The notes under the pieces were generated by a model. The model ran no database searches and was not told the DNA's origin. It was given only the letters and a program-made list of their open reading frames with translations. Positions 1 to 7,973 of a stretch of 64,000 bases of DNA are shown one piece after another (the stretch's first letter is position 1; every line of letters starts with the position of its first letter). This DNA is from Herbaspirillum sp. ST 5-3 (GTDB taxonomy: Bacteria > Pseudomonadota > Gammaproteobacteria > Burkholderiales > Burkholderiaceae_D): contig NZ_STGI01000001.1 in the NCBI RefSeq assembly GCF_004804275.1, forward strand, positions 372,001-436,000, in the 5' to 3' direction. The position numbers and the translations under genes are program-made.

Positions 1-273
1 CGCGCATGGATGACGCGGCTTTTCGATGAAGTGGGCTGGATCGACGTATATCGCCGGCTTCACCCGGATACCACGGGCGACGCCTACACTTGGTGGAGCA
101 ACCGCGGACAGGCATGGGCGAAGAATGTCGGATGGCGCATCGATTATCACGTCTCCACGCCTGGCATTGCAGCCAGGGCGAGCGCCGTATCCATCTACAA
201 GGACGAGCGCTTCTCGGACCATGCACCGCTCGTCGTCGAGTACGAGGGTGCGTCAGCCTTCATCAGCGGATAG
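1..273 (+). CDS. xthA: Exodeoxyribonuclease III, C-terminal part (cut by window start)
   Basis: The reading frame is open from base 1 to the TAG at 271-273, so this is the 3' end of a gene that starts outside the window. The 90 visible residues contain W-W-S-N-R near the middle, the run W-R-I-D-Y-H and near the end F-S-D-H-A-P-L, the last being the conserved SDHxP motif of the exonuclease III / AP endonuclease family, whose His completes the active site. The family removes nucleotides 3'-5' and incises abasic sites in base excision repair. The last 11 bases overlap the convergent protease gene. The first ATG in frame at base 10 is internal, not a start. Assignment to ExoIII rather than another EEP-family nuclease is likely but rests on the C-terminus only. 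Confidence 0.8.
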   Translation, partial: RAWMTRLFDEVGWIDVYRRLHPDTTGDAYTWWSNRGQAWAKNVGWRIDYHVSTPGIAARASAVSIYKDERFSDHAPLVVEYEGASAFISG

Positions 274-1141
274 GCGCGATTCCCTTGACGTTGCTTTGAT
301 AGGGCGGAAGCGCGTCGGGCGCCGTCCCTTTGGCATTCGCATAGAGCGGCATCACTTCGGGCAGGTGTTTTTGCATGTCCTCGATGCGGCTGTTGCCGGC
401 CGGATGAGTGGACAGCCACTGCGGCGGCGCGTTCTTGCTGATCATGCCCATCTTCTGCCACAAGGCGATGCCGGCGCGCGGGTCATAGCCGGCGCGCGCG
501 GCGATATCGAGACCGACCAGGTCGGCTTCGGTCTCGTCGCTCCGTGAGAACTTCAGCATGACCAGCTTGGCGCCCTGCCCCGCCAGCATCTGCCCGGTAT
601 CTTTCAAGCCAAGCAGCGCGGACCCCAGCGCCGTTCCGAGATTGATGAGCGTACCCTTGGCCATGCGTTCGCGGCCATGCTCGCGCAGGGCGTGGGCGAT
701 TTCGTGTCCCATGACGATGGCGACTTCGTCATCCGTGAGCTTCAACGAGTTCAGCAAGCCGGTGTAGAAGGCGATCTTCCCGCCGGGCATGCAGAAGGCG
801 TTGACTTCATTGGAGGCGATCAGGCTGACTTCCCACTGCCATTGCGTCGCGCGCTCGTTCCAGCGCGCAGCATGAGGAATGATCTTCTTCGCGATTGCAT
901 GCAGTCGCACGACCTGCGGGTCGCTGTCGGGCACCAGCGCCCCCTTGCGGCTCGCCTGCTGCTTGATGCCGGTGTATTGCTGGAGCGCGGTGGCTTCCAC
1001 CTGGTCTTCCGGCACCAGCTTGCGCAAGGCAGACGGTTTCCCCACTTTGACGCCGTCCTCGGCCTGTGTCTGCGCGAGAGTCGGCTGCATGCCGAAACAG
1101 CATGCAACAATCAGCAACGGTGCGATATGGATTCGCTTCAT
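263..1141 (-). CDS. Secreted M48-family zinc metalloprotease
   Basis: A 292-residue peptidase. The zinc site HEIAH lies at about residues 146-150, followed about 60 residues later by S-R-S-D-E-T-E-A-D, where the third zinc ligand of M48 proteases sits. The N-terminus (MKRIHIAPLLIVACCF) is a signal peptide; I-V-A-C could also serve as a lipobox, so the protein may be a lipoprotein. It lacks the TPR part of the longer BepA/YfgC type and looks like the short LoiP/YcaL-like class that acts in envelope quality control. The start at 1141 is chosen because the frame upstream of it (to 1258) codes for a non-signal, low-quality sequence. It is convergent with xthA and lies downstream of ampG on the same strand. 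Substrate unknown. Confidence 0.85.
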   Translation of the reverse strand: MKRIHIAPLLIVACCFGMQPTLAQTQAEDGVKVGKPSALRKLVPEDQVEATALQQYTGIKQQASRKGALVPDSDPQVVRLHAIAKKIIPHAARWNERATQWQWEVSLIASNEVNAFCMPGGKIAFYTGLLNSLKLTDDEVAIVMGHEIAHALREHGRERMAKGTLINLGTALGSALLGLKDTGQMLAGQGAKLVMLKFSRSDETEADLVGLDIAARAGYDPRAGIALWQKMGMISKNAPPQWLSTHPAGNSRIEDMQKHLPEVMPLYANAKGTAPDALPPYQSNVKGIAPIR

Positions 1142-1185
1142 CGGCCCCCCCCTACAATTTTGCGCACTGGCGGCGCACCCGATTA

Positions 1186-2487
1186 TTATTTCTTTTCGCC
1201 GTTCCAGGGCGCAATCTTCGGCAGCAACATCATGCCTGGCATCGCCAGTGCAAAGCATAGAAGAAAGAAGACGAACCAGCCGGTCTGGTCCACGATAAAA
1301 CCGGTGGCCGCGTTGAAGAAGGTGCGCGGCACGGCGGCCAGGCTGGTGAACAATGCATATTGCGTCGCAGTGTAGCGCGGATCGGTCGTCGTGGCGATAT
1401 AGGCGGTGAACGCCGCAGTCCCCAGGCCGACGGCAAACGCTTCCAGGCCGATCACTGCGCCCAGCATCAGCGTGGCGTGATCATTGGTGCTGACACCGGT
1501 TTGCGCCAAGGCGGCAAATCCGAGAATCGCCAAGGCCTGCAGCACGCCGAAAATCCACAGCCCGCGGTTGATGCCTGTCTTCTCCAGCCAGATCGCACCG
1601 AGAATGCCGCCGGACAGGCTGGCCCACAGGCCGGCGTTTTTTGCTACCAGGCCGATCTGTGTGCGCGTGAAGCCGAGATCGATATAGAACGGGGTCGCCA
1701 GCGCGGTTGCCATCGAGTCGCCGAGCTTGTACAAAAAGATAAACGCCAGCACCAGCAGCGCGTACGACCAGCCGCTGCGATGAATGAATTCCTGAAATGG
1801 CAGGACGATCGCTTCGCGCAGGTTTTTCGGCGGCTGGCCGTAGATTTTCGGCTCGGCGATGATCAGCGTGGCGACGATGCCGGGCAAGATGAACAGGGAG
1901 GTAATGAAGAATACCGACTGCCAGCTCATGAAGTCGGACAGGATCAGCGAAAGCGATCCCGGCACCAGTGTCGACAGCTTGTAGGCGTTGACGAAGAGCG
2001 CCGTGCCCGAGCCCTGTTGTTCATCGGTCAGCATTTCGCGGCGATAGGCATCGATCACGATGTCCTGGCTGGCCGAGAGGAAGGCGACCGCGCCGCACAG
2101 GAGCACGATGGCGGTCAGCTCGGTTCGGGGAGAAAACAGGCCCATCGAGGCCACCGTGCCCAGCAAGGCAATCTGCGTGACCAGCATCCATCCGCGCCGT
2201 CGCCCGAGCATCGGGAAATGGAAGCGGTCCATCAAGGGCGACCAGACGAACTTCCAGGTGTAGGGGAAGCCGACCAGCGCGAACAGGCCGATGGCCTTCA
2301 GGTCCACGTTTTCCGACTTCAGCCAGGCCGACAGCAGGTTGTACAGGATGAACAGCGGCAGGCCCGACGAGAAGCCGAGCGAGACGCAGATCAGCATCTG
2401 GCGATTGAAGTAATGGCGCCAGCCCGGCTTCGTCCTGGTGTCAGGCTCGGGAGTAGGTTCGGTAGCGGAAGGCGCTGCCAATGTCAT
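1186..2487 (-). CDS. ampG: Muropeptide permease AmpG-like MFS transporter
   Basis: 433 residues with about 12 to 14 predicted hydrophobic segments. After a Pro/Thr-rich cytoplasmic tail come the AmpG-like stretches Y-F-N-R-Q-M, G-F-S-S-G-L-P-L-F and F-V-W-S-P-L-M-D-R, and the cytoplasmic loop G-R-R-R-G-W. AmpG imports GlcNAc-1,6-anhydroMurNAc peptides across the inner membrane for cell-wall recycling and, in some bacteria, signals beta-lactamase induction. The gene sits 24 bp downstream of metW on the same strand and 44 bp upstream of the M48 protease. An organisation metX-metW-ampG is common in Burkholderiales, so position does not imply a shared function. No ampC or ampR is visible nearby. 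Confidence 0.85.
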   Translation of the reverse strand: MTLAAPSATEPTPEPDTRTKPGWRHYFNRQMLICVSLGFSSGLPLFILYNLLSAWLKSENVDLKAIGLFALVGFPYTWKFVWSPLMDRFHFPMLGRRRGWMLVTQIALLGTVASMGLFSPRTELTAIVLLCGAVAFLSASQDIVIDAYRREMLTDEQQGSGTALFVNAYKLSTLVPGSLSLILSDFMSWQSVFFITSLFILPGIVATLIIAEPKIYGQPPKNLREAIVLPFQEFIHRSGWSYALLVLAFIFLYKLGDSMATALATPFYIDLGFTRTQIGLVAKNAGLWASLSGGILGAIWLEKTGINRGLWIFGVLQALAILGFAALAQTGVSTNDHATLMLGAVIGLEAFAVGLGTAAFTAYIATTTDPRYTATQYALFTSLAAVPRTFFNAATGFIVDQTGWFVFFLLCFALAMPGMMLLPKIAPWNGEKK

Positions 2488-2511
2488 GTCGTGCTCGCTA
2501 GAGTTTAGGAA

Positions 2512-3114
2512 TTATCTTTTACGAAAGCGGAACACGGCCAGACTGCCACGCCAATTCGGCAGGAAGGACACAGGCTTGCCGTCTTGCAACGCGACGCATT
2601 CGAGCACTTCGAGTCCCACCCGGTTCGCAAGTTCCTCAAAATCCTTGATCGTGGCGCAACGAAGATTGGGCGTATCAAACCATTCATAAGGCAGCGACTT
2701 CGATACCGGCATGCGGCCGCGCAGCAGCGCGAAGCGATGCGGCCAGTAGGCGAAGTTCGGGAAGGAGACAATGGCTTCGCGTCCGACGCGCGCGATGTCG
2801 CGCAGGACGCCCTCCACGTTCTTCATCATTTGCAAGGCAGACAAGCACAGCACGGTGTCGAAGGCATCGTCGGCAAACATCGCCAGTCCCGTCTCCAGGT
2901 CTTGCTGGATCACCGAAACGCCGCGGCTGATACAGACCGGGATCTTGTTGTCATCGATCTCCACGCCATAGCCGAGACACTGCTTATCGGTCTGCAAATA
3001 GTCGAGCATCACGCCGTCGCCGCAGCCGAGGTCCAGCACCTGCGAGGCCGGCGATACCCAGTGCGCGATGAACGCGAGGTCCGGGCGGAAAGTGATCAGT
3101 TCGCGGAAGTTCAT
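2512..3114 (-). CDS. metW: Methionine biosynthesis protein MetW
   Basis: 200-residue class I SAM-methyltransferase fold protein. The SAM-binding motif V-L-D-L-G-C-G-D-G is at residues 26-34, and the acidic end of beta-2 (G-V-E-I-D) is near residue 50. MetW is the usual partner of MetX in proteobacteria that use this MetX type, and work on such pairs indicates that MetW is needed for full homoserine acyltransferase activity; its own methyl acceptor is unclear. The ATG overlaps the metX stop by four bases (ATGA), showing translational coupling. Both genes therefore lie under the SAM-II riboswitch upstream of metX. Confidence 0.93.
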   Translation of the reverse strand: MNFRELITFRPDLAFIAHWVSPASQVLDLGCGDGVMLDYLQTDKQCLGYGVEIDDNKIPVCISRGVSVIQQDLETGLAMFADDAFDTVLCLSALQMMKNVEGVLRDIARVGREAIVSFPNFAYWPHRFALLRGRMPVSKSLPYEWFDTPNLRCATIKDFEELANRVGLEVLECVALQDGKPVSFLPNWRGSLAVFRFRKR

Positions 3115-4259
3115 GCGCGTCCCCTTTGCGTGATGTCTTGCCAGATGCGGTCGTAATAGGCTTTCACCACGTTCATGTAGCGCGGGTCCTCCAGCAGGAA
3201 AGCGTCATGGCCGTGCGGCGCGTCGATTTCCGCGTAGCAGACACGGCGCTTGTTGTTGACCAGCGCCTGCACGATTTCCCGGCTGCGCTCCGGCGAGAAG
3301 CGCCAGTCGGTGGTGAAGGACACCAGCAGGAACTGCGCCTCGGTCTTGGCGAGCGCCTTGGTCAGGTCGTTGCCATATTCCCGCGCCGGGTCGAAATAGT
3401 CGAGCGCCTTGGTGATCAGCAAATAGGTATTGGCATCGAAATACTCGGAGAACTTGTCGCCCTGATAGCGCAGGTAGGATTCGATTTCGAAGTCGATCCC
3501 GTAGCCAAACTGGTAACCGCCGTTGCGCAAGTCACGACCGAATTTCTCGGCCATGCTATCGTCAGACAGGTAGGTGATATGGCCCACCATGCGTGCCACC
3601 CGCAAGCCCCGCTTGGGCACCACCTTGTGCTCGTAATAATGACCGCCGTGGTAGTCCGGATCGGTCAGTATCGCCTGGCGCGCGACATCGTTGAAGGCGA
3701 TGTTTTGCGCGGACAGCTTGGGCGTGGACGCGATCACCACCGAATGGCGCACGCGCTGCGGGTAAATCATGCTCCACGCCAGGGCCTGCATGCCGCCCAG
3801 CGAGCCGCCCATCACGGCAGCGAACTGCTGGATGCCCAGCGCATCGGCCAGTCGCGCCTGCGCGCGCACCCAGTCTTCCACCGTCACGACCGGGAAGTCG
3901 GCGCCATAAGGTTTGCCGGTGGCCGGATTGATTTGCATCGGCCCGGTTGATCCGAAGCAGGAACCCGGATTATTGACGCCGATGACGAAGAACCGATCGG
4001 TATCGACCGGTTTTCCCGGCCCGACCATGTTGTCCCACCAGCCCACGTTCTTGCTGCCGTCCGCGCCTTCATACATGCCGGCGACATGGTGCGAGGCGTT
4101 CAGGGCGTGGCAGACCAGGACCGCGTTGGAGCAATCGGCATTGAGCTTGCCATAGGTTTCATACACCAGCGTGTAGTCCGCTAGCGAGGCCCCGCTGCTC
4201 AAGGGCAAGGGCTCGGAAAAATGCATCGATTGCGGCGAAACGATTCCCAAGGATGACAT
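3111..4259 (-). CDS. metX: Homoserine O-acyltransferase (acetyl or succinyl)
   Basis: 382-residue alpha/beta-hydrolase that activates homoserine by O-acylation, the first committed step to methionine. The nucleophile elbow is G-G-S-L-G-G at about residue 160, the catalytic Asp lies in F-T-T-D-W-R-F and the His in A-P-H-G-H-D-A-F. The signature Y-E-T-Y-G-K and H-A-L-N-A-S-H-H are typical of MetX. The start at 4259 (MSSLGIV) is preferred over the upstream 4298 because the region 4297-4330 is a terminator hairpin of the leader. Whether the donor is acetyl-CoA or succinyl-CoA cannot be read safely; several proteobacterial MetX enzymes with a MetW partner use succinyl-CoA. Transcription begins about 150 bases upstream, just before a SAM-II aptamer. 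Confidence 0.94.
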   Translation of the reverse strand: MSSLGIVSPQSMHFSEPLPLSSGASLADYTLVYETYGKLNADCSNAVLVCHALNASHHVAGMYEGADGSKNVGWWDNMVGPGKPVDTDRFFVIGVNNPGSCFGSTGPMQINPATGKPYGADFPVVTVEDWVRAQARLADALGIQQFAAVMGGSLGGMQALAWSMIYPQRVRHSVVIASTPKLSAQNIAFNDVARQAILTDPDYHGGHYYEHKVVPKRGLRVARMVGHITYLSDDSMAEKFGRDLRNGGYQFGYGIDFEIESYLRYQGDKFSEYFDANTYLLITKALDYFDPAREYGNDLTKALAKTEAQFLLVSFTTDWRFSPERSREIVQALVNNKRRVCYAEIDAPHGHDAFLLEDPRYMNVVKAYYDRIWQDITQRGRA

Positions 4260-4296
4260 GACGATCCCAAAGTGTGCGCAATGGCGCGCAGAAAAC

Positions 4297-4330
4297 AAAA
4301 AAGCCCGAGAAGCGGTCAGCTTTTCGGGCT
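4297..4330 (-). terminator. Riboswitch-controlled intrinsic terminator of metX-metW
   Basis: Read on the minus strand, AGCCCGA pairs with TCGGGCT, extended after one mismatch by AAGC/GCTT around a five-base loop, and is followed by a run of six T. It lies between the SAM-II aptamer and the metX start, so it is an attenuator and not a 3' end. The bases TTAGCC at its foot (4327-4332) are complementary to GGCTAA in the aptamer (4358-4363), giving a possible antiterminator. Confidence 0.85.
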
Positions 4331-4350
4331 AAGTTCAGGCGTATCAACAA

Positions 4351-4405
4351 GCACGCTTTAGCCGTATTTATTACGCGCCCGCAAGCTGATTATCAAATCG
4401 GCGCC
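4351..4405 (-). promoter_or_regulatory. SAM-II (SAM-alpha) riboswitch, metX leader
   Basis: The minus-strand RNA begins GGCGCCGAUUUG and contains GCUUGC, GGGCGCG, AAUAAAU and GGCUAAAGC in that order, which are the conserved blocks of the SAM-II aptamer. P1 forms between GCGCC and GGCGC; the pseudoknot pairing can form between GCUU in loop 1 and AAGC near the 3' end. SAM-II binds S-adenosylmethionine and lowers expression of methionine genes. Its position immediately after the predicted transcription start and before a terminator fits control by early termination. The same blocks recur upstream of metH at 45370-45447. Confidence 0.92.
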
Positions 4406-4412
4406 TTGCATA

Positions 4413-4441
4413 AGGATAACCAAGTCGGTTCCCGCAGTCAA
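4413..4441 (-). promoter_or_regulatory. Predicted sigma-70 promoter of metX-metW
   Basis: On the minus strand TTGACT (-35, 4436-4441) and TATCCT (-10, 4413-4418) are separated by exactly 17 bases. The predicted start of transcription falls near 4405-4407, at the first bases of the SAM-II aptamer, which supports both calls. Confidence 0.7.
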
Positions 4442-4482
4442 ACTTGCTTGTCAAACCGCCATGGCTTCTCTTTGCCCCGGCC

Positions 4483-6234
4483 TCACACCTCGCGCAGCCT
4501 GTCGACGGCTTCCATGATTGCCGACGGCTCCATGGCACGGAGGATCTTCTTCGTGTGCGGAACAATGGTCGTGAGATCGCTGTTCAGGATTTCCTGCTTG
4601 ACCGACAGAATCTGCGACGGATGCATGGAAAACTCGCGCAGGCCCATTCCCAGCAGCAAGCGCGTCAGCTTCGTGTCGCCGGCCATCTCACCGCAGACCG
4701 ACACCGGAATGCCGGCCTTGGCACCGATCGAGATCGTGGTCGACAGCAGGTACAGGACCGCCGGATGCAGCGGATTGTACAGATGGGCGACCTCATGATC
4801 TGCACGATCGATCGCCAGCGTGTACTGGATCAGGTCATTGGTGCCGATGGACAGAAAATCCATGCGCTTGACGAACATGGGCAAGGTCAGTGCCGCGGCC
4901 GGAATTTCGATCATCGCGCCAACCGGAATCAGCGGGTCGAACTTCTTGTTGGCCTCGCGCAATTGTGTCTTCGCCTGCTCGATCATGGCCAGCGTCTGAT
5001 CGATTTCGAAAGCATGGGCGAGCATCGGTATCAGCAGCTTGACCGGACCATATGCGGAGGCGCGCAGGATCGCGCGGAGCTGCACCATGAACATTTGCGG
5101 CTCGGCCAGGCAGAAGCGAATCGCGCGCAAGCCGAGCGCAGGATTGAGTGCGGTCTGTTCGGCTGCATCGAGCGGCTTGTCGGCGCCGATATCGAGCGTG
5201 CGGATGGTTACCGGCCGGCCTTTCATCGAGACCACTGCCTGCCGATAGGATTCGAACTGTTCGTCTTCGGACGGCAGCTTGCCGAGCAGGCCGACGCGCC
5301 CCATGAACAGGTATTCGGAGCGGAACAGGCCGACCCCCATCGCACCGGCTTCGAGCGCAGCCGGGCAATCATCGGGCAGCTCGATATTGGCCAGCAGCGT
5401 GACTTCCGTTCCATCCCTGGTAATGGCGGGCGTCTTCTTGAGCTTGCCGAGCTTCTTGCGGTCCCGCATCAGCCGCGCCTGGCGATCGCGGTACTGATCC
5501 AGCACTTCCGGGGTCGGATCGACAATCACCACGCCGGCGTCGCCGTCGATGATGACCCAGTCGTCCTGCTGGATCAGCGCGGAAGCGTTATACATGCCGA
5601 CCGCCGCCGGAATGTCGAGACTGCGGGCAACGATCGCCGTATGCGAGTTCTGGCCGCCGAGGTCGGTGACGAATCCACCGAATGCACGATTCTTGAACTG
5701 CAGCATGTCCGCCGGAGAAATGTCGTGCGCGACCACGATCATGCGCCCGCTTGGCTCGTCCGAACCGTCGGTCGACGGCAGCGTATTGGCGCTTCCGGTC
5801 AATACCTTCAACACGCGCTCGCCGACTTGCAGAATGTCGGCTTTGCGCTCGCGCAGGTAAGCATCCTCGATTTCGTCGAATTGCGCCGACAGCTCATCGA
5901 TCTGGGTGACCAGCGCCCATTCGGCGTTGTAGTGGCGGGTGCGAATGATTTCGAGCGGCACTTCCGCGATCATCGGATCCGACAGGATCAGCGCGTGCAC
6001 ATCGATGAAGGCACCCAGTTCGGCCGGCGAATCCTTGGGCAAGTCATTCCAGATGGTCTGCAGTTCCTTGTGGACGGTGGCAATCGCCCTTTGCAGGCGC
6101 TGCACTTCCGCCTCGACCTGCTCCTGCGGAATAAGGTAATGCTTGACATCGAGCGCCGCGGGCGTGAGCAGGTGCGCGCGGCCGATCGCAATCCCGCGTG
6201 ACACCGGTATCCCATGAAGCGTAAAAGAAGCCAT
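4483..6234 (-). CDS. ptsI: PTS enzyme I (phosphoenolpyruvate-protein phosphotransferase)
   Basis: 583 residues, normal for enzyme I. The phospho-accepting His lies in G-G-Q-N-S-H-T-A-I-V-A-R, followed by the PEP-binding TIM barrel with F-R-S-E-Y-L-F and T-L-D-I-G-A-D-K, and the C-terminal catalytic Cys in S-V-C-G-E-M-A-G. It transfers phosphate from PEP to HPr. The ATG at 6234, seven bases after the ptsH stop, is chosen over a TTG at 6258 that would overlap ptsH. With no sugar EIIB/EIIC genes nearby, the chain probably has a regulatory role, as in other Betaproteobacteria. The 78 bases between its stop and the metX riboswitch hold no clear terminator. Confidence 0.95.
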   Translation of the reverse strand: MASFTLHGIPVSRGIAIGRAHLLTPAALDVKHYLIPQEQVEAEVQRLQRAIATVHKELQTIWNDLPKDSPAELGAFIDVHALILSDPMIAEVPLEIIRTRHYNAEWALVTQIDELSAQFDEIEDAYLRERKADILQVGERVLKVLTGSANTLPSTDGSDEPSGRMIVVAHDISPADMLQFKNRAFGGFVTDLGGQNSHTAIVARSLDIPAAVGMYNASALIQQDDWVIIDGDAGVVIVDPTPEVLDQYRDRQARLMRDRKKLGKLKKTPAITRDGTEVTLLANIELPDDCPAALEAGAMGVGLFRSEYLFMGRVGLLGKLPSEDEQFESYRQAVVSMKGRPVTIRTLDIGADKPLDAAEQTALNPALGLRAIRFCLAEPQMFMVQLRAILRASAYGPVKLLIPMLAHAFEIDQTLAMIEQAKTQLREANKKFDPLIPVGAMIEIPAAALTLPMFVKRMDFLSIGTNDLIQYTLAIDRADHEVAHLYNPLHPAVLYLLSTTISIGAKAGIPVSVCGEMAGDTKLTRLLLGMGLREFSMHPSQILSVKQEILNSDLTTIVPHTKKILRAMEPSAIMEAVDRLREV

Positions 6235-6241
6235 CGCGTCT

Positions 6242-6511
6242 TTACTCGCCTTCGCCAAACTTATTCTGGATCAGCTCTACGATCGCGTCAAAGCATGCTT
6301 TCTCGTCCGCCCCCTCGGTTTCCAGCGTGACTGTCGCTCCCTTGCCGGCGGCCAGCATCATGACGCCCATGATGGACTTGGCATTGACGCGCCGCGCATT
6401 GCGGGTCAACCAGACTTCGCTTTGAAACTTCGCTGCAAGTTGTGTCAGTTTGGCCGACGCGCGTGCATGCAATCCGAGCTTATTGGTGATTTCAATTTCT
6501 TGTTGAATCAT
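6242..6511 (-). CDS. ptsH: Phosphocarrier protein HPr
   Basis: 89 residues. The phosphorylated His sits in G-L-H-A-R-A-S (about residue 15), and the regulatory Ser region is A-K-S-I-M-G-V-M-M-L (about residues 44-54), which in many Betaproteobacteria is a target of HPr kinase. HPr shuttles phosphate from enzyme I to EIIA proteins. It lies between EIIA and ptsI with gaps of 17 and 7 bases, so the three are almost certainly one transcript. The Ser site suggests HprK-type control; hprK itself is not in this window. Confidence 0.96.
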   Translation of the reverse strand: MIQQEIEITNKLGLHARASAKLTQLAAKFQSEVWLTRNARRVNAKSIMGVMMLAAGKGATVTLETEGADEKACFDAIVELIQNKFGEGE

Positions 6512-6528
6512 TTCTTGTCGATCTTGTT

Positions 6529-6930
6529 TTAAGAAAGCCGGACGCGGTTGTCTACGCGCACAGCCCCGCTCTGCCCCCCGGCCAATGCCATTTCGACCAC
6601 GACATCGAGCGTGTCGTTACGATAAGTCAAGGCACGCAGCAGCATCGGCAGGCTGATGCCCGCGATCACTTCAACATGTCCAGGACTGCACAAGCGCAGC
6701 GTGCAATTGGAAGGTGTGCCGCCCATGACGTCGGTGATGACGAGAACGCCCGAGCCGTCGTCAATGCGATGAATGGCTTCCTGCGCGAGGCGGTTGACTT
6801 CCGCAGGATCCTGATCGGCGCGCACGTCGATCGCCTCCATTCTTTCCGGCCGCGCGCGAAAAACATGGGTTGCCGCCTCGATGAAGGCGTTACCTAGCGG
6901 TGCATGCGTGAGGAGCAGAATGCCGATCAT
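6529..6930 (-). CDS. PTS EIIA component, mannose-family domain
   Basis: 133-residue stand-alone EIIA(Man)-type protein. The N-terminus I-L-L-L-T-H-A-P-L-G carries the phosphorylatable His at about residue 9, and the later T-D-V-M-G-G-T-P-S-N is the typical mannose-EIIA second motif. In Ralstonia, Bordetella and relatives the same gene lies before ptsH and ptsI and forms an incomplete PTS lacking the membrane permease, believed to regulate rather than transport. The same arrangement is seen here. Its output partner cannot be deduced from the window. Confidence 0.9.
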   Translation of the reverse strand: MIGILLLTHAPLGNAFIEAATHVFRARPERMEAIDVRADQDPAEVNRLAQEAIHRIDDGSGVLVITDVMGGTPSNCTLRLCSPGHVEVIAGISLPMLLRALTYRNDTLDVVVEMALAGGQSGAVRVDNRVRLS

Positions 6931-7028
6931 GGTTTTCAGGTTTCAACAGGACTTGTCGCGGTTAGCGGGGATGACATCGGCTTGCGGCCGTGACCTCGAC
7001 AGTCCTTCATCCGCGGCGCGGATTTTTC

Positions 7029-7970
7029 TTATGGGTACTGCTTTTCCAGCGCATCGATGAACATTCCGGCAACATCGAAGCCGGTTTGTTGCGCGATTTC
7101 CTGGAAACAGGTCGGACTGGTGACATTAATTTCCGTCAGGTAATCCCCGATAACATCCAATCCTACCAGTATTAGGCCGCGCTTTAAAAGAATTGGCGCA
7201 AGTGCTTCGCCGATTTCCCTGTCGCGCCGGGACAGCGGCTGCGCGACGCCCAGCCCGCCCACGGCCAGATTGCCGCGCACTTCGCCATTCTGCGGAATAC
7301 GGGCCAGAGAATACGGCACCACCTCTCCGCCGATCAGCAGGATCCGCTTGTCGCCCTGGCTGATTTCGGGGATGAAACGCTGGACCATGATCGTCAGCAG
7401 GCCGTTTTCCGTCAGCGTTTCGATGATCGAGCCCAGATTCATGCCGTCTTCCTTGACACGGAAGATGCCGATGCCGCCCATGCCATCGAGCGGTTTCAGG
7501 ATGATGTCCTTTTGCTCGCGGTGGAATGCGCGAATCCGGTTCTCGTCGCTGGTCACCAGGGTCGGCGAGGTGAATTCAGGAAATTGCGCGATCGCCAGCT
7601 TTTCATTATGGCTGCGAATTGCTTCCGGACGATTCCAGATGCGCGCACCCTGACGCTCGGCTACCTCCAGCAAATACGTGAGGTAGATGTATTCCATGTT
7701 GAAGGGCGGATCCTTGCGCACGATGACCGCATCAAACTCGGTCAGCTGCATGGCCGTCGCCGGTTCCGCGTGGTACCAGTCTTGCGGATCGCCGGTCAGG
7801 GTGATGCGCGCGACGTTCGCCGTCAGGAGGCCGGCGTGGAAAGCCATGTCCTTCTGCTCGAAGGCATACACCGCGTGGCCGCGCCGCGCCGCTTCGGCCA
7901 TCATCGCGAAGGTGGTGTCCTTGTGGATCTTGAAATGGTCGAGCGGATCGGCGAGGAAGGCAAATTTCAT
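7029..7970 (-). CDS. gshB: Glutathione synthetase
   Basis: 313-residue ATP-grasp enzyme that joins glycine to gamma-glutamylcysteine. The N-terminus M-K-F-A-F-L-A-D-P-L and K-D-T-T-F-A-M-M are diagnostic of bacterial GshB; R-K-D-P-P-F-N-M-E-Y and the ATP-binding L-K-P-L-D-G-M-G-G are present; the C-terminal I-N-V-T-S-P-T-C-F-Q-E matches the family. Its start lies three bases after the gshA stop, so the two glutathione genes are coupled. The following PTS genes on the same strand are 98 bases away and may be part of the same transcript. Confidence 0.96.
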   Translation of the reverse strand: MKFAFLADPLDHFKIHKDTTFAMMAEAARRGHAVYAFEQKDMAFHAGLLTANVARITLTGDPQDWYHAEPATAMQLTEFDAVIVRKDPPFNMEYIYLTYLLEVAERQGARIWNRPEAIRSHNEKLAIAQFPEFTSPTLVTSDENRIRAFHREQKDIILKPLDGMGGIGIFRVKEDGMNLGSIIETLTENGLLTIMVQRFIPEISQGDKRILLIGGEVVPYSLARIPQNGEVRGNLAVGGLGVAQPLSRRDREIGEALAPILLKRGLILVGLDVIGDYLTEINVTSPTCFQEIAQQTGFDVAGMFIDALEKQYP

Positions 7971-7973
7971 GGA

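Noticed and set aside
4444-6201. Long plus-strand ORF (585 codons) opposite ptsI
   Set aside because: It lies antisense to a clear enzyme I gene; the predicted protein is rich in His, Arg and Gln with no recognisable domain, as expected from a high-GC mirror frame.
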